This document shows positions 8,403-15,369 of a DNA stretch of 56,076 bases, piece after piece (position 1 is the first letter of the stretch; each line of letters begins with the position of its first letter). The stretch lies in IMG/VR virus record IMGVR_UViG_3300027996_002398, positions 1-56,076 of that record, one strand, 5' to 3'. The notes beneath the pieces were generated by a model. That model worked only from the letters and a program-made list of their open reading frames with translations. It was not told the DNA's origin and ran no database searches. The translations under genes and the position numbers were made by a program. The stretch comes from a virus.

Positions 8403-8407
8403 TAATT

Positions 8408-8432
8408 AAAGGGGCTTTTGCCCCTTTTTTTT
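8408..8432 (+). terminator. Intrinsic terminator closing the glutamine synthetase cassette
   Basis: Stem AAAGGGGC (8408-8415) with GCCCCTTT (8420-8427), loop TTTT, followed by a run of T. The A-run on the 5' side could make it work in both directions. Confidence 0.85.
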
Positions 8433-8464
8433 ATTAGTAAACTTAAAACATAAGGTTTTTTAGC

Positions 8465-8473
8465 ATATTTATA
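8465..8473 (+). promoter_or_regulatory. Late-promoter-like motif ATATTTATA before prohead protease
   Basis: Copy of the recurring motif 14 nt before the ATG at 8488. It lies just after a terminator, so it probably restarts head-gene transcription. Confidence 0.55.
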
Positions 8474-8487
8474 GAAAAAGTATAGAT

Positions 8488-9219
8488 ATGAAAATATTAA
8501 AACCAGGTGAAGAGGGTCACGGATTCTTAGTAGAGTACGATTCTGGATTTGTATCATCTGAACTAACCTGTCAAGATGGGGTATGTTCAAACCATAATTT
8601 AATTAACGAATTTAAATCAGGATTAGTTTTAGGTCAAGACGGTTCTTTACCAGACAAAATAGAAATATACGCTGTACTCCAAAAATGGGGTGTAGAAAAT
8701 AAAAACGGGAGAGTCTATCCCGAAGAAATCCTTAAAAGAGAGGCAAAAAGATACCAAGAATTTATTGACATGGGAACTTCACTAGGTGAGTTAAATCACC
8801 CTGAGTCTTCTATTATTGATGCTGACCGTGTATCACATATGATTTCAGAAATTTGGTGGAATGGTAGAACACTTATGGGTAAAATGGAATTGGATACAAC
8901 TCCGGGTTATCTTAAGACAGGGATTATTTCATCTGTGGGTGACAAAGTTCTAAATATGATTAGAAAGGGTTGGACTGTAGGTATATCGTCAAGGGGTGTT
9001 GGCTCACTTAAAAATGAGGGTGGTAAGAATATAGTACAAGACGACTTTGAGTTAATTTGTTGGGATATTGTTACATCACCATCAACACCAGGTTCTTGGA
9101 TTTCTACAAGTGAAAAAGATTTAACCCCATACATGGAATCAACAAAAGATAATAAAACAAAATTAGTTATTGAGAATGGTTCTAATTTACTAGATAATTT
9201 AAATAAATTCTTATTGTAA
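8488..9219 (+). CDS. gp21: Prohead maturation protease (gp21-like serine protease)
   Basis: A 243-aa protease that trims scaffold, capsid and internal head proteins during prohead maturation. The T4 gp21 (family S77) pattern is clear: catalytic His104 in GELNHPESS, the segment DADRVSHMISEIWW, substrate-channel residues in MELDTTPGYL, catalytic Ser in GISSRGVGS (Ser168/169) and Asp193 in ICWDIVTSPSTPGSW. T4 gp21 cleaves after (L/I)-x-E, and many small proteins encoded next to this gene carry I-K-E or L-x-E near their N-terminus. The stop overlaps the start of the next gene (TAATG). Confidence 0.93.
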   Translation: MKILKPGEEGHGFLVEYDSGFVSSELTCQDGVCSNHNLINEFKSGLVLGQDGSLPDKIEIYAVLQKWGVENKNGRVYPEEILKREAKRYQEFIDMGTSLGELNHPESSIIDADRVSHMISEIWWNGRTLMGKMELDTTPGYLKTGIISSVGDKVLNMIRKGWTVGISSRGVGSLKNEGGKNIVQDDFELICWDIVTSPSTPGSWISTSEKDLTPYMESTKDNKTKLVIENGSNLLDNLNKFLL

Positions 9220-9530
9220 TGAAAAAGAAAGTGATTAAATTAACAGAACAAGACTTAGAAAAGTTAGTTAAGAAAATTATCAAAGAAGATAGTGAAGAGT
9301 GGATGAAAAATACTTATAACCAAAATTTTCATACAGAAGAAGAAATGAATCGTGTATGGGAAGATTTAAATGAGTTGGATAATGATAAAATTTTTGATTT
9401 AATGGAATTAACTTTTAATGAATCTAAGATGAGTGTTGAGGATTTTGTTAATAACCTACCAACACGATTTGTTTACGATTACAACTACATTGTTTCTGTT
9501 TTAAAACAAATACAAGAAGAAGGTATATGA
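9219..9530 (+). CDS. Small tagged protein (shared N-terminal I-I-K-E tag)
   Basis: A 103-aa acidic protein translationally coupled to the protease gene (TAATG overlap). Residues 1-24 are a basic amphipathic helix containing LTEQDLEKLVKKIIKED, nearly identical in pattern to the start of the gene at 10220. The remainder is acidic and helical (WMKNTYNQNFHTEEEMN...) with no catalytic motif. Tag conservation next to the protease suggests an internal head protein cleaved after I-K-E. The tag and position are seen; the role is inferred. Confidence 0.75.
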   Translation: MKKKVIKLTEQDLEKLVKKIIKEDSEEWMKNTYNQNFHTEEEMNRVWEDLNELDNDKIFDLMELTFNESKMSVEDFVNNLPTRFVYDYNYIVSVLKQIQEEGI

Positions 9531-9573
9531 AATAATCGGTGGTCAAAAATTTAATGATTAAAACAAAAATATT

Positions 9574-10137
9574 ATGAAAAACATTATATCAGAAAGTGAA
9601 TTAAAAAGAATGGTTAAAAAAGTTGTTAGAGAAGAAAAACTAAATAACATTAACGAAGATAGAACTGACTTTGAAATGAGTGGTGCTAGAAGTCGTAAAG
9701 ATTATACATCAAACCCAAGAGAAAGAGATATCTCTTCTATGTTTGGTAAATACGCTGATGATGTTCCACCAATAGTAATTAGATACTTAAGAAAAAATCC
9801 TGAAGCTATCGTAAAAAGATTGTTTAAAATCTATGGTGAAAAAATATTTGATTATCTGCCACAACAAGAAATGGAAGAAGAGTATGATTCTTATATGGCT
9901 GATGTTCACGAAAAAAAAGATTGGATTAAAAACGCAATTGAGGAACCTGGTTCACTTAGAAAAAAAATGGGACTTAAAAAAGACGAAGAATTAACATCTT
10001 CTGATATTAGAAAAAAGATATCTCAATTAAAAAAGAAAGACAAAGACCCTAGTAAGAAAGGTGTTCAAGGTTTAGGTAAAAGAGACTTAAAAACTTATAG
10101 ACAATTAAATTTAGCTAAAACTTTACGTGGATTGTAA
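9574..10137 (+). CDS. Small tagged protein, 187 aa
   Basis: The N-terminus (ISESELKRMVKKVVREEK) is a diverged copy of the shared tag, here ending V-V-R-E-E. The body is basic and helical, with LRKNPEAIVKRLFKIYGEKI and a Lys-rich segment SQLKKKDKDPSKKGVQG before the C-terminus, which could bind DNA non-specifically. No enzymatic motif is seen. Its position between the prohead protease and the scaffold gene suggests an internal or core head protein. It is preceded by an A-rich leader without a Shine-Dalgarno sequence. Confidence 0.72.
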   Translation: MKNIISESELKRMVKKVVREEKLNNINEDRTDFEMSGARSRKDYTSNPRERDISSMFGKYADDVPPIVIRYLRKNPEAIVKRLFKIYGEKIFDYLPQQEMEEEYDSYMADVHEKKDWIKNAIEEPGSLRKKMGLKKDEELTSSDIRKKISQLKKKDKDPSKKGVQGLGKRDLKTYRQLNLAKTLRGL

Positions 10138-10146
10138 GTATTTATA
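10138..10146 (+). promoter_or_regulatory. Late-promoter-like motif GTATTTATA
   Basis: A variant copy with G in the first position, located at the stop codon of the previous gene and 73 nt before the ATG at 10220. Placement is looser than at other sites, so this may be chance. Confidence 0.3.
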
Positions 10147-10219
10147 TATAGGTTGTGCGGCTTGTAACAACTTAATTAAAAAGTAACAAGTAAATAAATA
10201 AAATATAAAAATTAAGAAA

Positions 10220-10540
10220 ATGAAAAAAAGAATTGTTAGATTAACTGAATCAGATTTAGAGAATTTGGTTAAACGTATTATTAAAGAAGAAGACGAAGGC
10301 CAAGGTGATGACCAAAGTGGTGGTGAAGAAACAATAGATATTAAGGATGTCCAAAATTTTATGGCTATGTTAGACCAATACTTTTTAAATAAAGCGGCGG
10401 GAAGAACAGCTTCAAAAAAAATCAATACAAGCCTTGAAAGAGCAGGTTTAATTGCTGCTATGATTGAGAAATTTGGTGTTGACTTGGCTTTGGTGAATAA
10501 AGCCAGAACAATGTTAAAACAAGGTGGGTACGGCAAATGA
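10220..10540 (+). CDS. Small tagged protein, 106 aa
   Basis: The N-terminus contains LTESDLENLVKRIIKEED, the clearest match to the tag of the gene at 9219 (LTEQDLEKLVKKIIKED). An acidic Gly/Gln-rich linker (about residues 26-38) follows. The C-terminal 65 residues form a compact helical domain (FMAMLDQYFLNKAAGRTASKK...ALVNKARTMLKQGG) that I do not recognise. The stop overlaps the next ATG (ATGA), so the two are translationally coupled. An internal head protein role is inferred from the tag and location. Confidence 0.75.
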   Translation: MKKRIVRLTESDLENLVKRIIKEEDEGQGDDQSGGEETIDIKDVQNFMAMLDQYFLNKAAGRTASKKINTSLERAGLIAAMIEKFGVDLALVNKARTMLKQGGYGK

Positions 10541-11046
10541 ACATCCGTAAAATCATAAAGGAAGAACTTATTAAAGAGGTGGGTGGTTACGATGACCAAA
10601 GAGTTATGGCTAAACATGCTGGAACAACAATGGGTGCACTATCTACTAGTCATAATGATTTAACTAATTTATTATCAGGGTTAGCTAATTCTATTATGGA
10701 TGGAGCTAATAAAAACGATATTAGTGATTCTTTAATGGAAACCTCAAAAGAGATTAATTTTTTTATCGATATTATTAATGGTGTTATAAGTGAAGTTATG
10801 GAAGACGATGTTATTGTTAAAGCTAAAGAAACTATTTCTTCACTTAAAGTTTTTAAAAGAAAAATAGATATTCTTTCTAACTTTTCAGACGCTATGGGTA
10901 ATGATGAAGAATTTATTGAAAGAGTTAAACTTTTATTAATGGACTTAATACCTGCTTTAGAAGAGTATGGTAAACAACTTAGAATTACCAATAAAATGTT
11001 TGGTGACAGGTTTCAGTCGTTTGGTGCTGGATTTAGTCCTAATTAA
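10537..11046 (+). CDS. Small tagged protein, 169 aa, helical
   Basis: It begins MNIRKIIKEELIKEVGG, the short version of the shared tag with I-K-E at residues 7-9. The rest is strongly helical with heptad-like spacing (ISDSLMETSKEINFFIDIINGVISE and a later LLMDLIPALEEYGKQL), and it may oligomerise. There are no Cys residues and no catalytic signature. It is translationally coupled to the gene before it. A structural head-interior or core function is plausible but inferred only from context. Confidence 0.72.
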   Translation: MNIRKIIKEELIKEVGGYDDQRVMAKHAGTTMGALSTSHNDLTNLLSGLANSIMDGANKNDISDSLMETSKEINFFIDIINGVISEVMEDDVIVKAKETISSLKVFKRKIDILSNFSDAMGNDEEFIERVKLLLMDLIPALEEYGKQLRITNKMFGDRFQSFGAGFSPN

Positions 11047-11121
11047 TACTTCACATATTAATTAATTATATCTACTATTATATCTCACAAATAATTATTA
11101 ATTAAAAAAAGTTTTAAAACC

Positions 11122-11355
11122 ATGGGAGACCAAATCACAAAATTTTTTCTTGTTAAAGTAGAGTTCGAAACAATTAACGAAGATACAGGAAAAGTAAAAA
11201 AAATCAAAACACAATACCTTGTCGATTCAATGACTTGTACTGAAGCTGAGGCTAGAACTCATAAATACCTTGATGGTACAGTACTAGATTATGAAATTGT
11301 ATCAGCAGTTAAATCACCAATCGAAGACGTTATTAAAGTTGCTGTTCCAGCATAA
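11122..11355 (+). CDS. DUF4494-like small protein
   Basis: A 77-aa protein with the pattern of the DUF4494 family, which is common in Bacteroidota and their phages: an N-terminal strand (FFLVKVEFETINEDTG), a second strand (KIKTQYLVDSMTCTEAEAR) with the characteristic TEAEAR, and a C-terminal YEIVSAVKSPIEDVI. Function is unknown in all members I recall. It ends 19 nt before an intrinsic terminator that closes this small-protein operon. The family assignment is from memory of the pattern, not from a search. Confidence 0.72.
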   Translation: MGDQITKFFLVKVEFETINEDTGKVKKIKTQYLVDSMTCTEAEARTHKYLDGTVLDYEIVSAVKSPIEDVIKVAVPA

Positions 11356-11374
11356 TAATAATAAAATTCGTAAG

Positions 11375-11408
11375 AAAGACTCACAGAAATGTGGGTCTTT
11401 TTTTTTTA
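11375..11408 (+). terminator. Intrinsic terminator after the DUF4494-like gene
   Basis: Stem AAAGACTCACA (11375-11385) with TGTGGGTCTTT (11390-11400), one G-U pair, loop GAAA, followed by eight T. The T-run reaches the end of the convergent metallopeptidase gene. Confidence 0.85.
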
Positions 11409-11834
11409 ATCCCTATATTCTTCAGGTAATTCCATACCATCAGCTATTTCTTTAAATAACCCACCATGTTCTTTATGGGTTGGTAAATCTTCCCCGACAC
11501 AAGCGTGTATTAATTCATGTGTAATAACCCATTTAAGATATTCTTTATCTTCTAAAGCTTTTGGTTTTATACCCATTAAACCATTTTTATCATCTTTGGG
11601 GTGATTAAATCCAGCAATTTTACCATCTTTTATCTCACTATCTAACTTAATATCTATTTTAGGTAGGTCTAATTCTTTGTTTGTAATTTTTTTATACACT
11701 TTTTTTAATTTGTTTTCTATAGAGTTTTTTAATGACTTAACTATCACTAAATCCTCGTTTTCTTTCATTAAACTAGGTTTTTTAGTCTCATTAATGATAA
11801 TCTTTTCTATTATAGTTTTAACAATATCTTTCAT
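11406..11834 (-). CDS. SprT-like zinc metallopeptidase, minus strand within head module
   Basis: A 142-aa protein. The frame is open further upstream, but the ATG at 11834 (MKDIVKTIIEKIIINE) is preferred: it lies 5 nt after a late-type motif and the upstream extension is hydrophobic and Cys-rich without sense. The metal site is clear: HELIH at residues 106-110 with further His at 120 and 123 (THKEHGGLF), the arrangement of SprT/Wss1-like peptidases. The N-terminus resembles the tag of neighbouring internal head proteins. Related peptidases act on DNA-protein crosslinks or as small-protein proteases. Its role here is unknown. It is transcribed against the surrounding head genes. Confidence 0.82.
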   Translation of the reverse strand: MKDIVKTIIEKIIINETKKPSLMKENEDLVIVKSLKNSIENKLKKVYKKITNKELDLPKIDIKLDSEIKDGKIAGFNHPKDDKNGLMGIKPKALEDKEYLKWVITHELIHACVGEDLPTHKEHGGLFKEIADGMELPEEYRD

Positions 11835-11839
11835 ATAAA

Positions 11840-11848
11840 AATAAATAT
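11840..11848 (-). promoter_or_regulatory. Late-promoter-like motif ATATTTATT (minus strand)
   Basis: Reads GATATTTATT on the minus strand, 5 nt before the metallopeptidase ATG at 11834. Confidence 0.45.
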
Positions 11849-11901
11849 CCCGTTTTTTTAAACAGTAACACCAAAAAATAAATCTTTTCCACATTTATTG
11901 A

Positions 11902-11910
11902 ATATTTATT
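11902..11910 (+). promoter_or_regulatory. Late-promoter-like motif ATATTTATT upstream of scaffold and capsid genes
   Basis: Copy of the motif 68 nt before the scaffold ATG at 11979. A 69-nt leader would follow. The motif lies back to back with the minus-strand copy at 11840-11848, so the two could form a divergent late promoter pair. Confidence 0.45.
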
Positions 11911-11978
11911 TTAAAAACAACGCAATTTTATGCGCTGTTCTTTAATAATAATAATTTTTTAAAATAAAAAAAGAAAAA

Positions 11979-13193
11979 ATGGCTGAAACAAGAAAGTCTA
12001 TCATCGATGAAGCTTTTATGGAAGCGGAAAGTATAGAACAAGCTTTCAAAGCTAACTCAAAAGAAATACTGGCTCACACAATGGGTTCAGAAATTGAAGA
12101 AATGGTAAAGGAATCTTTAGAAGGTTCGGTAGCTTTAAACGAAGACGAAGATGATGAGAATGTTGATTTAGAGTTAGACTTAGGTTTAGACTCTGACGAG
12201 CCCGGCGAGGATGCTGGTGATGACCTTGACCTAGAATTAGGTGATGAGGATGATGAAGATATGGAAGACATGGAAGACATGGAAGATATGGATTCTGATG
12301 AACTTGAAATTGTAGACCTTACAGATGAAGACGATGACACTGTAGTTAACGTATTCAAAAAAATGGCTGACGAAGATGAAATCGAAGTTGTCCAAACTGG
12401 TGATGGGGTTGAAATCAAGGATAACGAAACTGGTGCCGAGTACAAAATAGAATTTGGTGGTGATTCTGAAATAGAAATGGACGATGAGGATATGGAAGAT
12501 ATGGAAGATATGGAAGACATGGAAGACATGGAAGACATGGAAGATATGGAAGATATGGATTCTAATGAAATAGAAATGGACGATGAAGACGGTGAGGAAA
12601 TAGAATATCAAATTGAATTGGGTGATGATGAAGAACCTGAAGAAATGGAAGACGATATGTCTGAAGATTCTAGACACACACCATCTAATAGAAGAAAACG
12701 CAATTTAAAACCTGCTAATCTTAAAAATGAGTCTAAAAAACCAAAATTCTTAAAGTTAGTAAACGAAAATAAAGTTCTAAAAAGTAAAGTAAGTTCAATT
12801 GCGTCTGAAAATGAAACTTTAAAAGAAGACTACAACAAAATGGTAGGTGCTCTTAAAGAGTTTAGACAAAAACTGAATGAGGTAGCTATTTTTAATAGTA
12901 ACCTAACATATACAGTTAGATTGTTTACTGAACACACAACAACTAAAGGTGAAAAAGTTGACATCATTAAAAGATTTGACGATTCAAAGTCACTTAAAGA
13001 ATCTAAAGCTACATATAAAATTTTAGTTAAAGAAATCTCTAAGACAAAGACACCGATTAAAGAATCAATTGATGAAAGACTTAATATAACTAAAAGTAGT
13101 GGTTCAGCATCTGAAATAACTGAATCAAAAGTTTACGTAGACCCACAAATTGAAAAAATGAAACAATTATGGGAATATGAGTATAAAAATTAA
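11979..13193 (+). CDS. Prohead scaffold / core protein (gp22-like), acidic with M-E-D repeats
   Basis: A 404-aa protein located, like T4 gene 22, directly before the major capsid gene. Residues 1-45 are helical. Residues 46-230 are extremely acidic and include two arrays of the tripeptide E-D-M. From about 255 there is a basic and coiled-coil region (KLVNENKVLKSKVSSI, then LNEVAIFNSNLTYTVRLFTE), the part that resembles scaffolds of other T4-like Bacteroidota phages. The C-terminus ends in an aromatic/charged helix (KMKQLWEYEYKN). Scaffold proteins are degraded by the prohead protease during maturation. The assignment rests on position, acidity and the C-terminal coiled coil. Confidence 0.82.
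   Translation: MAETRKSIIDEAFMEAESIEQAFKANSKEILAHTMGSEIEEMVKESLEGSVALNEDEDDENVDLELDLGLDSDEPGEDAGDDLDLELGDEDDEDMEDMEDMEDMDSDELEIVDLTDEDDDTVVNVFKKMADEDEIEVVQTGDGVEIKDNETGAEYKIEFGGDSEIEMDDEDMEDMEDMEDMEDMEDMEDMEDMDSNEIEMDDEDGEEIEYQIELGDDEEPEEMEDDMSEDSRHTPSNRRKRNLKPANLKNESKKPKFLKLVNENKVLKSKVSSIASENETLKEDYNKMVGALKEFRQKLNEVAIFNSNLTYTVRLFTEHTTTKGEKVDIIKRFDDSKSLKESKATYKILVKEISKTKTPIKESIDERLNITKSSGSASEITESKVYVDPQIEKMKQLWEYEYKN
12255..12290 (+). repeat. Four 9-bp tandem repeats (GAAGAYATG) in the scaffold gene
   Basis: Units at 12255, 12264, 12273 and 12282 encode E-D-M repeats. The unit keeps the reading frame, so changes in copy number would only lengthen or shorten the acidic region. Confidence 0.85.
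12495..12557 (+). repeat. Seven 9-bp tandem repeats (GAAGAYATG) in the scaffold gene
   Basis: Seven consecutive units differing only at a T/C third position. Both this array and the one at 12255 end in the same GATTCT, which suggests duplication of the whole block within the gene. Confidence 0.9.
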
Positions 13194-13231
13194 AAATAAT
13201 AATAAAAATTAAAATTAAAAACCAAAAAAAA

Positions 13232-15007
13232 ATGGGATATTTATTAAAATCTGGAGAAGTTGGTAACATCGGACTTAAGCACCAAAAAGCTGTTCGTGAA
13301 GCAACTGTCTCTAAATGGAACGACCTAGGATTCTTAGAAGGATTAGAAGGTCACGTAAGAGAGAACATCGCTTTGTTGTATGAAAACCAAGCATCAGTTC
13401 TTATCAATGAAACTACAGACGCTGGTTCGTCTGGTTCTTTTGAAACTGTAGTTTTTCCTATCGTTAGAAGAGTTTTCTCTAAATTATTAGCTAACGATAT
13501 AGTATCAGTACAAGCTATGAACTTACCGATAGGTAAATTGTTCTACTTTGTACCTAAAGCGTCTGAAAGAATAGGTGACGGTAGTTCAGCTTTATCAACA
13601 CATGGTGAGCCTGTTGTAACAAATTGTGTTGACGCAGGTTGTGTAACAACAACTTACTCTGATTGTGCTAAGAATCTTTATGACAGATTCTACAATGATG
13701 AGTTTTTTGACCAATCAAAAGGTGCTTTTACAGCACAAACATCTTCACCAACTCCTGTAATCTGGACATCTTGTACTACAGGTGATGAATTTACTGATGG
13801 TGTTTCTCCATTCGCGGGTGACGGTTCTGTTAGAACTCAAATCGTTAAATTATGTGGATTCAATTCATCTGGAGCTGGTAGATTAACAGGTCCTAACGGA
13901 AACGAAATGGATACTGAAGAATTTTTAGCTTCTTTAGACCTTACAGTTGATGGGGCAATAGTAGATAAAGACAATAAAACAATTTTAGCGTCAGGTGATA
14001 AAGTTCCTTTCAGAGTTGTTACTCAGAGATATGGAAAAGGTATTGTAAACTACGGTGACATTTGTTCACCTGAAGGTTGTATTTATCTTGAAGCTGATTT
14101 AACTCACCCTGTGTGTGTTGAGTGTGGTGATGGTACTTTCGATGGTTACATTGGAGCATCATCAGGAACAACTGCTATCGTTCCTGGAGTTGGTGTAGCT
14201 GACTTAGGTGGTGTTGATATTGTAGCTGTTTGGAGACAATATAGTTCATTAGAACTTGAATCTCAAATGGGTGAAGTTTCTTTCGAATTAGATTCTGTAA
14301 CGGTATCTGTAACTGAAAGAAAATTAAGAGCTACTTGGACTCCTGAATTAGCACAAGATGTATCGGCTTTCCATAACATCGATGCTGAAGCTGAATTAAC
14401 AGCATTATTATCTGAGCAAGTTGCTGCTGAAATTGATAGAGAAATCTTAAGAGACCTTAGAAAAGGTGCAGCATGGCAATTACGTTGGGATTATAACGGT
14501 TATAAAAGATTACCACAATCTAACGCTTACACTCAAAAAGAGTGGAACCAAACGTTAGTAACGGCAATCAACCAAATCTCAGCTCAAATTCACAAGTCTA
14601 CATTAAGAGGTGGAGCTAACTTTATCGTGGTATCTTCTGAAGTATCAGCTATTTTTGATGATTTAGAGTACTTCCACGTATCAAACGCTTCTCCTGAGCA
14701 AGACAACTATAACATGGGTATTGAGAGAGTAGGTTCTTTATCAGGTAGATATACTGTATACAGAGACCCTTACGCTCCAGCTAACTCAGTATTAGTAGGT
14801 CATAAAGGTAAATCATTGTTAGATACTGGGTACATTTACGCACCTTACGTACCATTACAATTGACACCTACAATGTATAACCCGTTCAACTTCGTACCTG
14901 TTAAAGGTATTATGACACGTTACGCTAAGAAATTTGTTAATAACAGATTCTACGGACAAGTTAATGTTGATGGATTACGTACATTTGACGTGAGAGAATT
15001 AAGATAA
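13232..15007 (+). CDS. gp23: Major capsid protein (gp23-like)
   Basis: A 591-aa protein that forms the hexamers of the head shell. The N-terminal region has the gp23 signature: WNDLGFLEGLEG, ENIALLYENQAS, FPIVRRVFSKLLANDIVSVQAMN and PIGKLFYFV. The C-terminal part has the family's LEYFHVSNASPEQ, GRYTVYRDPYAP and YIYAPYVPLQLTPT. It is longer than T4 gp23 (521 aa). A Cys-rich insertion at about residues 125-310 (CVDAGC, CAKNLYD, ICSPEGC, VCVECGDG) probably corresponds to an expanded surface domain. Codon use is less AT-biased at third positions than in its neighbours, typical of a highly expressed gene. It is followed by a strong terminator. Confidence 0.97.
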   Translation: MGYLLKSGEVGNIGLKHQKAVREATVSKWNDLGFLEGLEGHVRENIALLYENQASVLINETTDAGSSGSFETVVFPIVRRVFSKLLANDIVSVQAMNLPIGKLFYFVPKASERIGDGSSALSTHGEPVVTNCVDAGCVTTTYSDCAKNLYDRFYNDEFFDQSKGAFTAQTSSPTPVIWTSCTTGDEFTDGVSPFAGDGSVRTQIVKLCGFNSSGAGRLTGPNGNEMDTEEFLASLDLTVDGAIVDKDNKTILASGDKVPFRVVTQRYGKGIVNYGDICSPEGCIYLEADLTHPVCVECGDGTFDGYIGASSGTTAIVPGVGVADLGGVDIVAVWRQYSSLELESQMGEVSFELDSVTVSVTERKLRATWTPELAQDVSAFHNIDAEAELTALLSEQVAAEIDREILRDLRKGAAWQLRWDYNGYKRLPQSNAYTQKEWNQTLVTAINQISAQIHKSTLRGGANFIVVSSEVSAIFDDLEYFHVSNASPEQDNYNMGIERVGSLSGRYTVYRDPYAPANSVLVGHKGKSLLDTGYIYAPYVPLQLTPTMYNPFNFVPVKGIMTRYAKKFVNNRFYGQVNVDGLRTFDVRELR

Positions 15008-15030
15008 GATAAATCTTAAACAATAATGGG

Positions 15031-15057
15031 AGGGGAACTAAATGTTCCCCTTTTTTT
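15031..15057 (+). terminator. Intrinsic terminator after the major capsid gene
   Basis: Perfect stem AGGGGAAC (15031-15038) with GTTCCCCT (15044-15051), loop TAAAT, followed by a T-run to 15057. Confidence 0.92.
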
Positions 15058-15069
15058 ATGCTTTGTGTG

Positions 15070-15078
15070 ATATTTATT
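15070..15078 (+). promoter_or_regulatory. Late-promoter-like motif ATATTTATT
   Basis: Full form GATATTTATT (15069-15078), 3 nt before the preferred ATG at 15082 and 11 nt after the capsid terminator. Confidence 0.45.
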
Positions 15079-15081
15079 AAT

Positions 15082-15369
15082 ATGAATCTGAAAAGAATTA
15101 TAAAGGAAGAATTAAATAAATCTGAAGACGAATGGGAATGGGCTAAAACAACCCAACCAATAGAACTTGAAAACCCTAAAGATTGGGTTGGTCGGACTTT
15201 TAAAAAAGCTAATAATTCAACCCAACAATCTTTTACTGTGGTTGGTTTAGATGATAATGGTAATATTTCTTTGGTTCATAACCATATGGGTGGTGAGTAT
15301 TACGGTGTATCTACAAATCCTCAGGCTATAATAAAGTTTATTAGTGATGGTACATGGGAATGGATTTAA
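15082..15369 (+). CDS. Small tagged protein with one W-rich module
   Basis: A 95-aa protein. The start at 15082 (MNLKRIIKEELNKSE) is preferred over an upstream ATG at 15058, whose extra residues come from the terminator and motif region. The N-terminus is the short tag with I-K-E. The body begins DEWEWAKTTQPIELE and ends IIKFISDGTWEWI. This outline recurs twice in the next gene, so a repeated small domain is present. Its last 10 nt overlap the next gene. Function is unknown; a tagged internal head protein is the best guess. Confidence 0.7.
   Translation: MNLKRIIKEELNKSEDEWEWAKTTQPIELENPKDWVGRTFKKANNSTQQSFTVVGLDDNGNISLVHNHMGGEYYGVSTNPQAIIKFISDGTWEWI

Noticed and set aside
12495-12557. CRISPR-like array
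   Set aside because: The repeats are direct, contiguous 9-bp units without spacers and lie in frame inside a coding gene.
12074-12677. Long minus-strand open frames opposite the scaffold gene
   Set aside because: They are mirror products of the E-D-M repeats (Ser- or His/Phe-rich on the other strand), lack starts with a motif and have no sensible composition.
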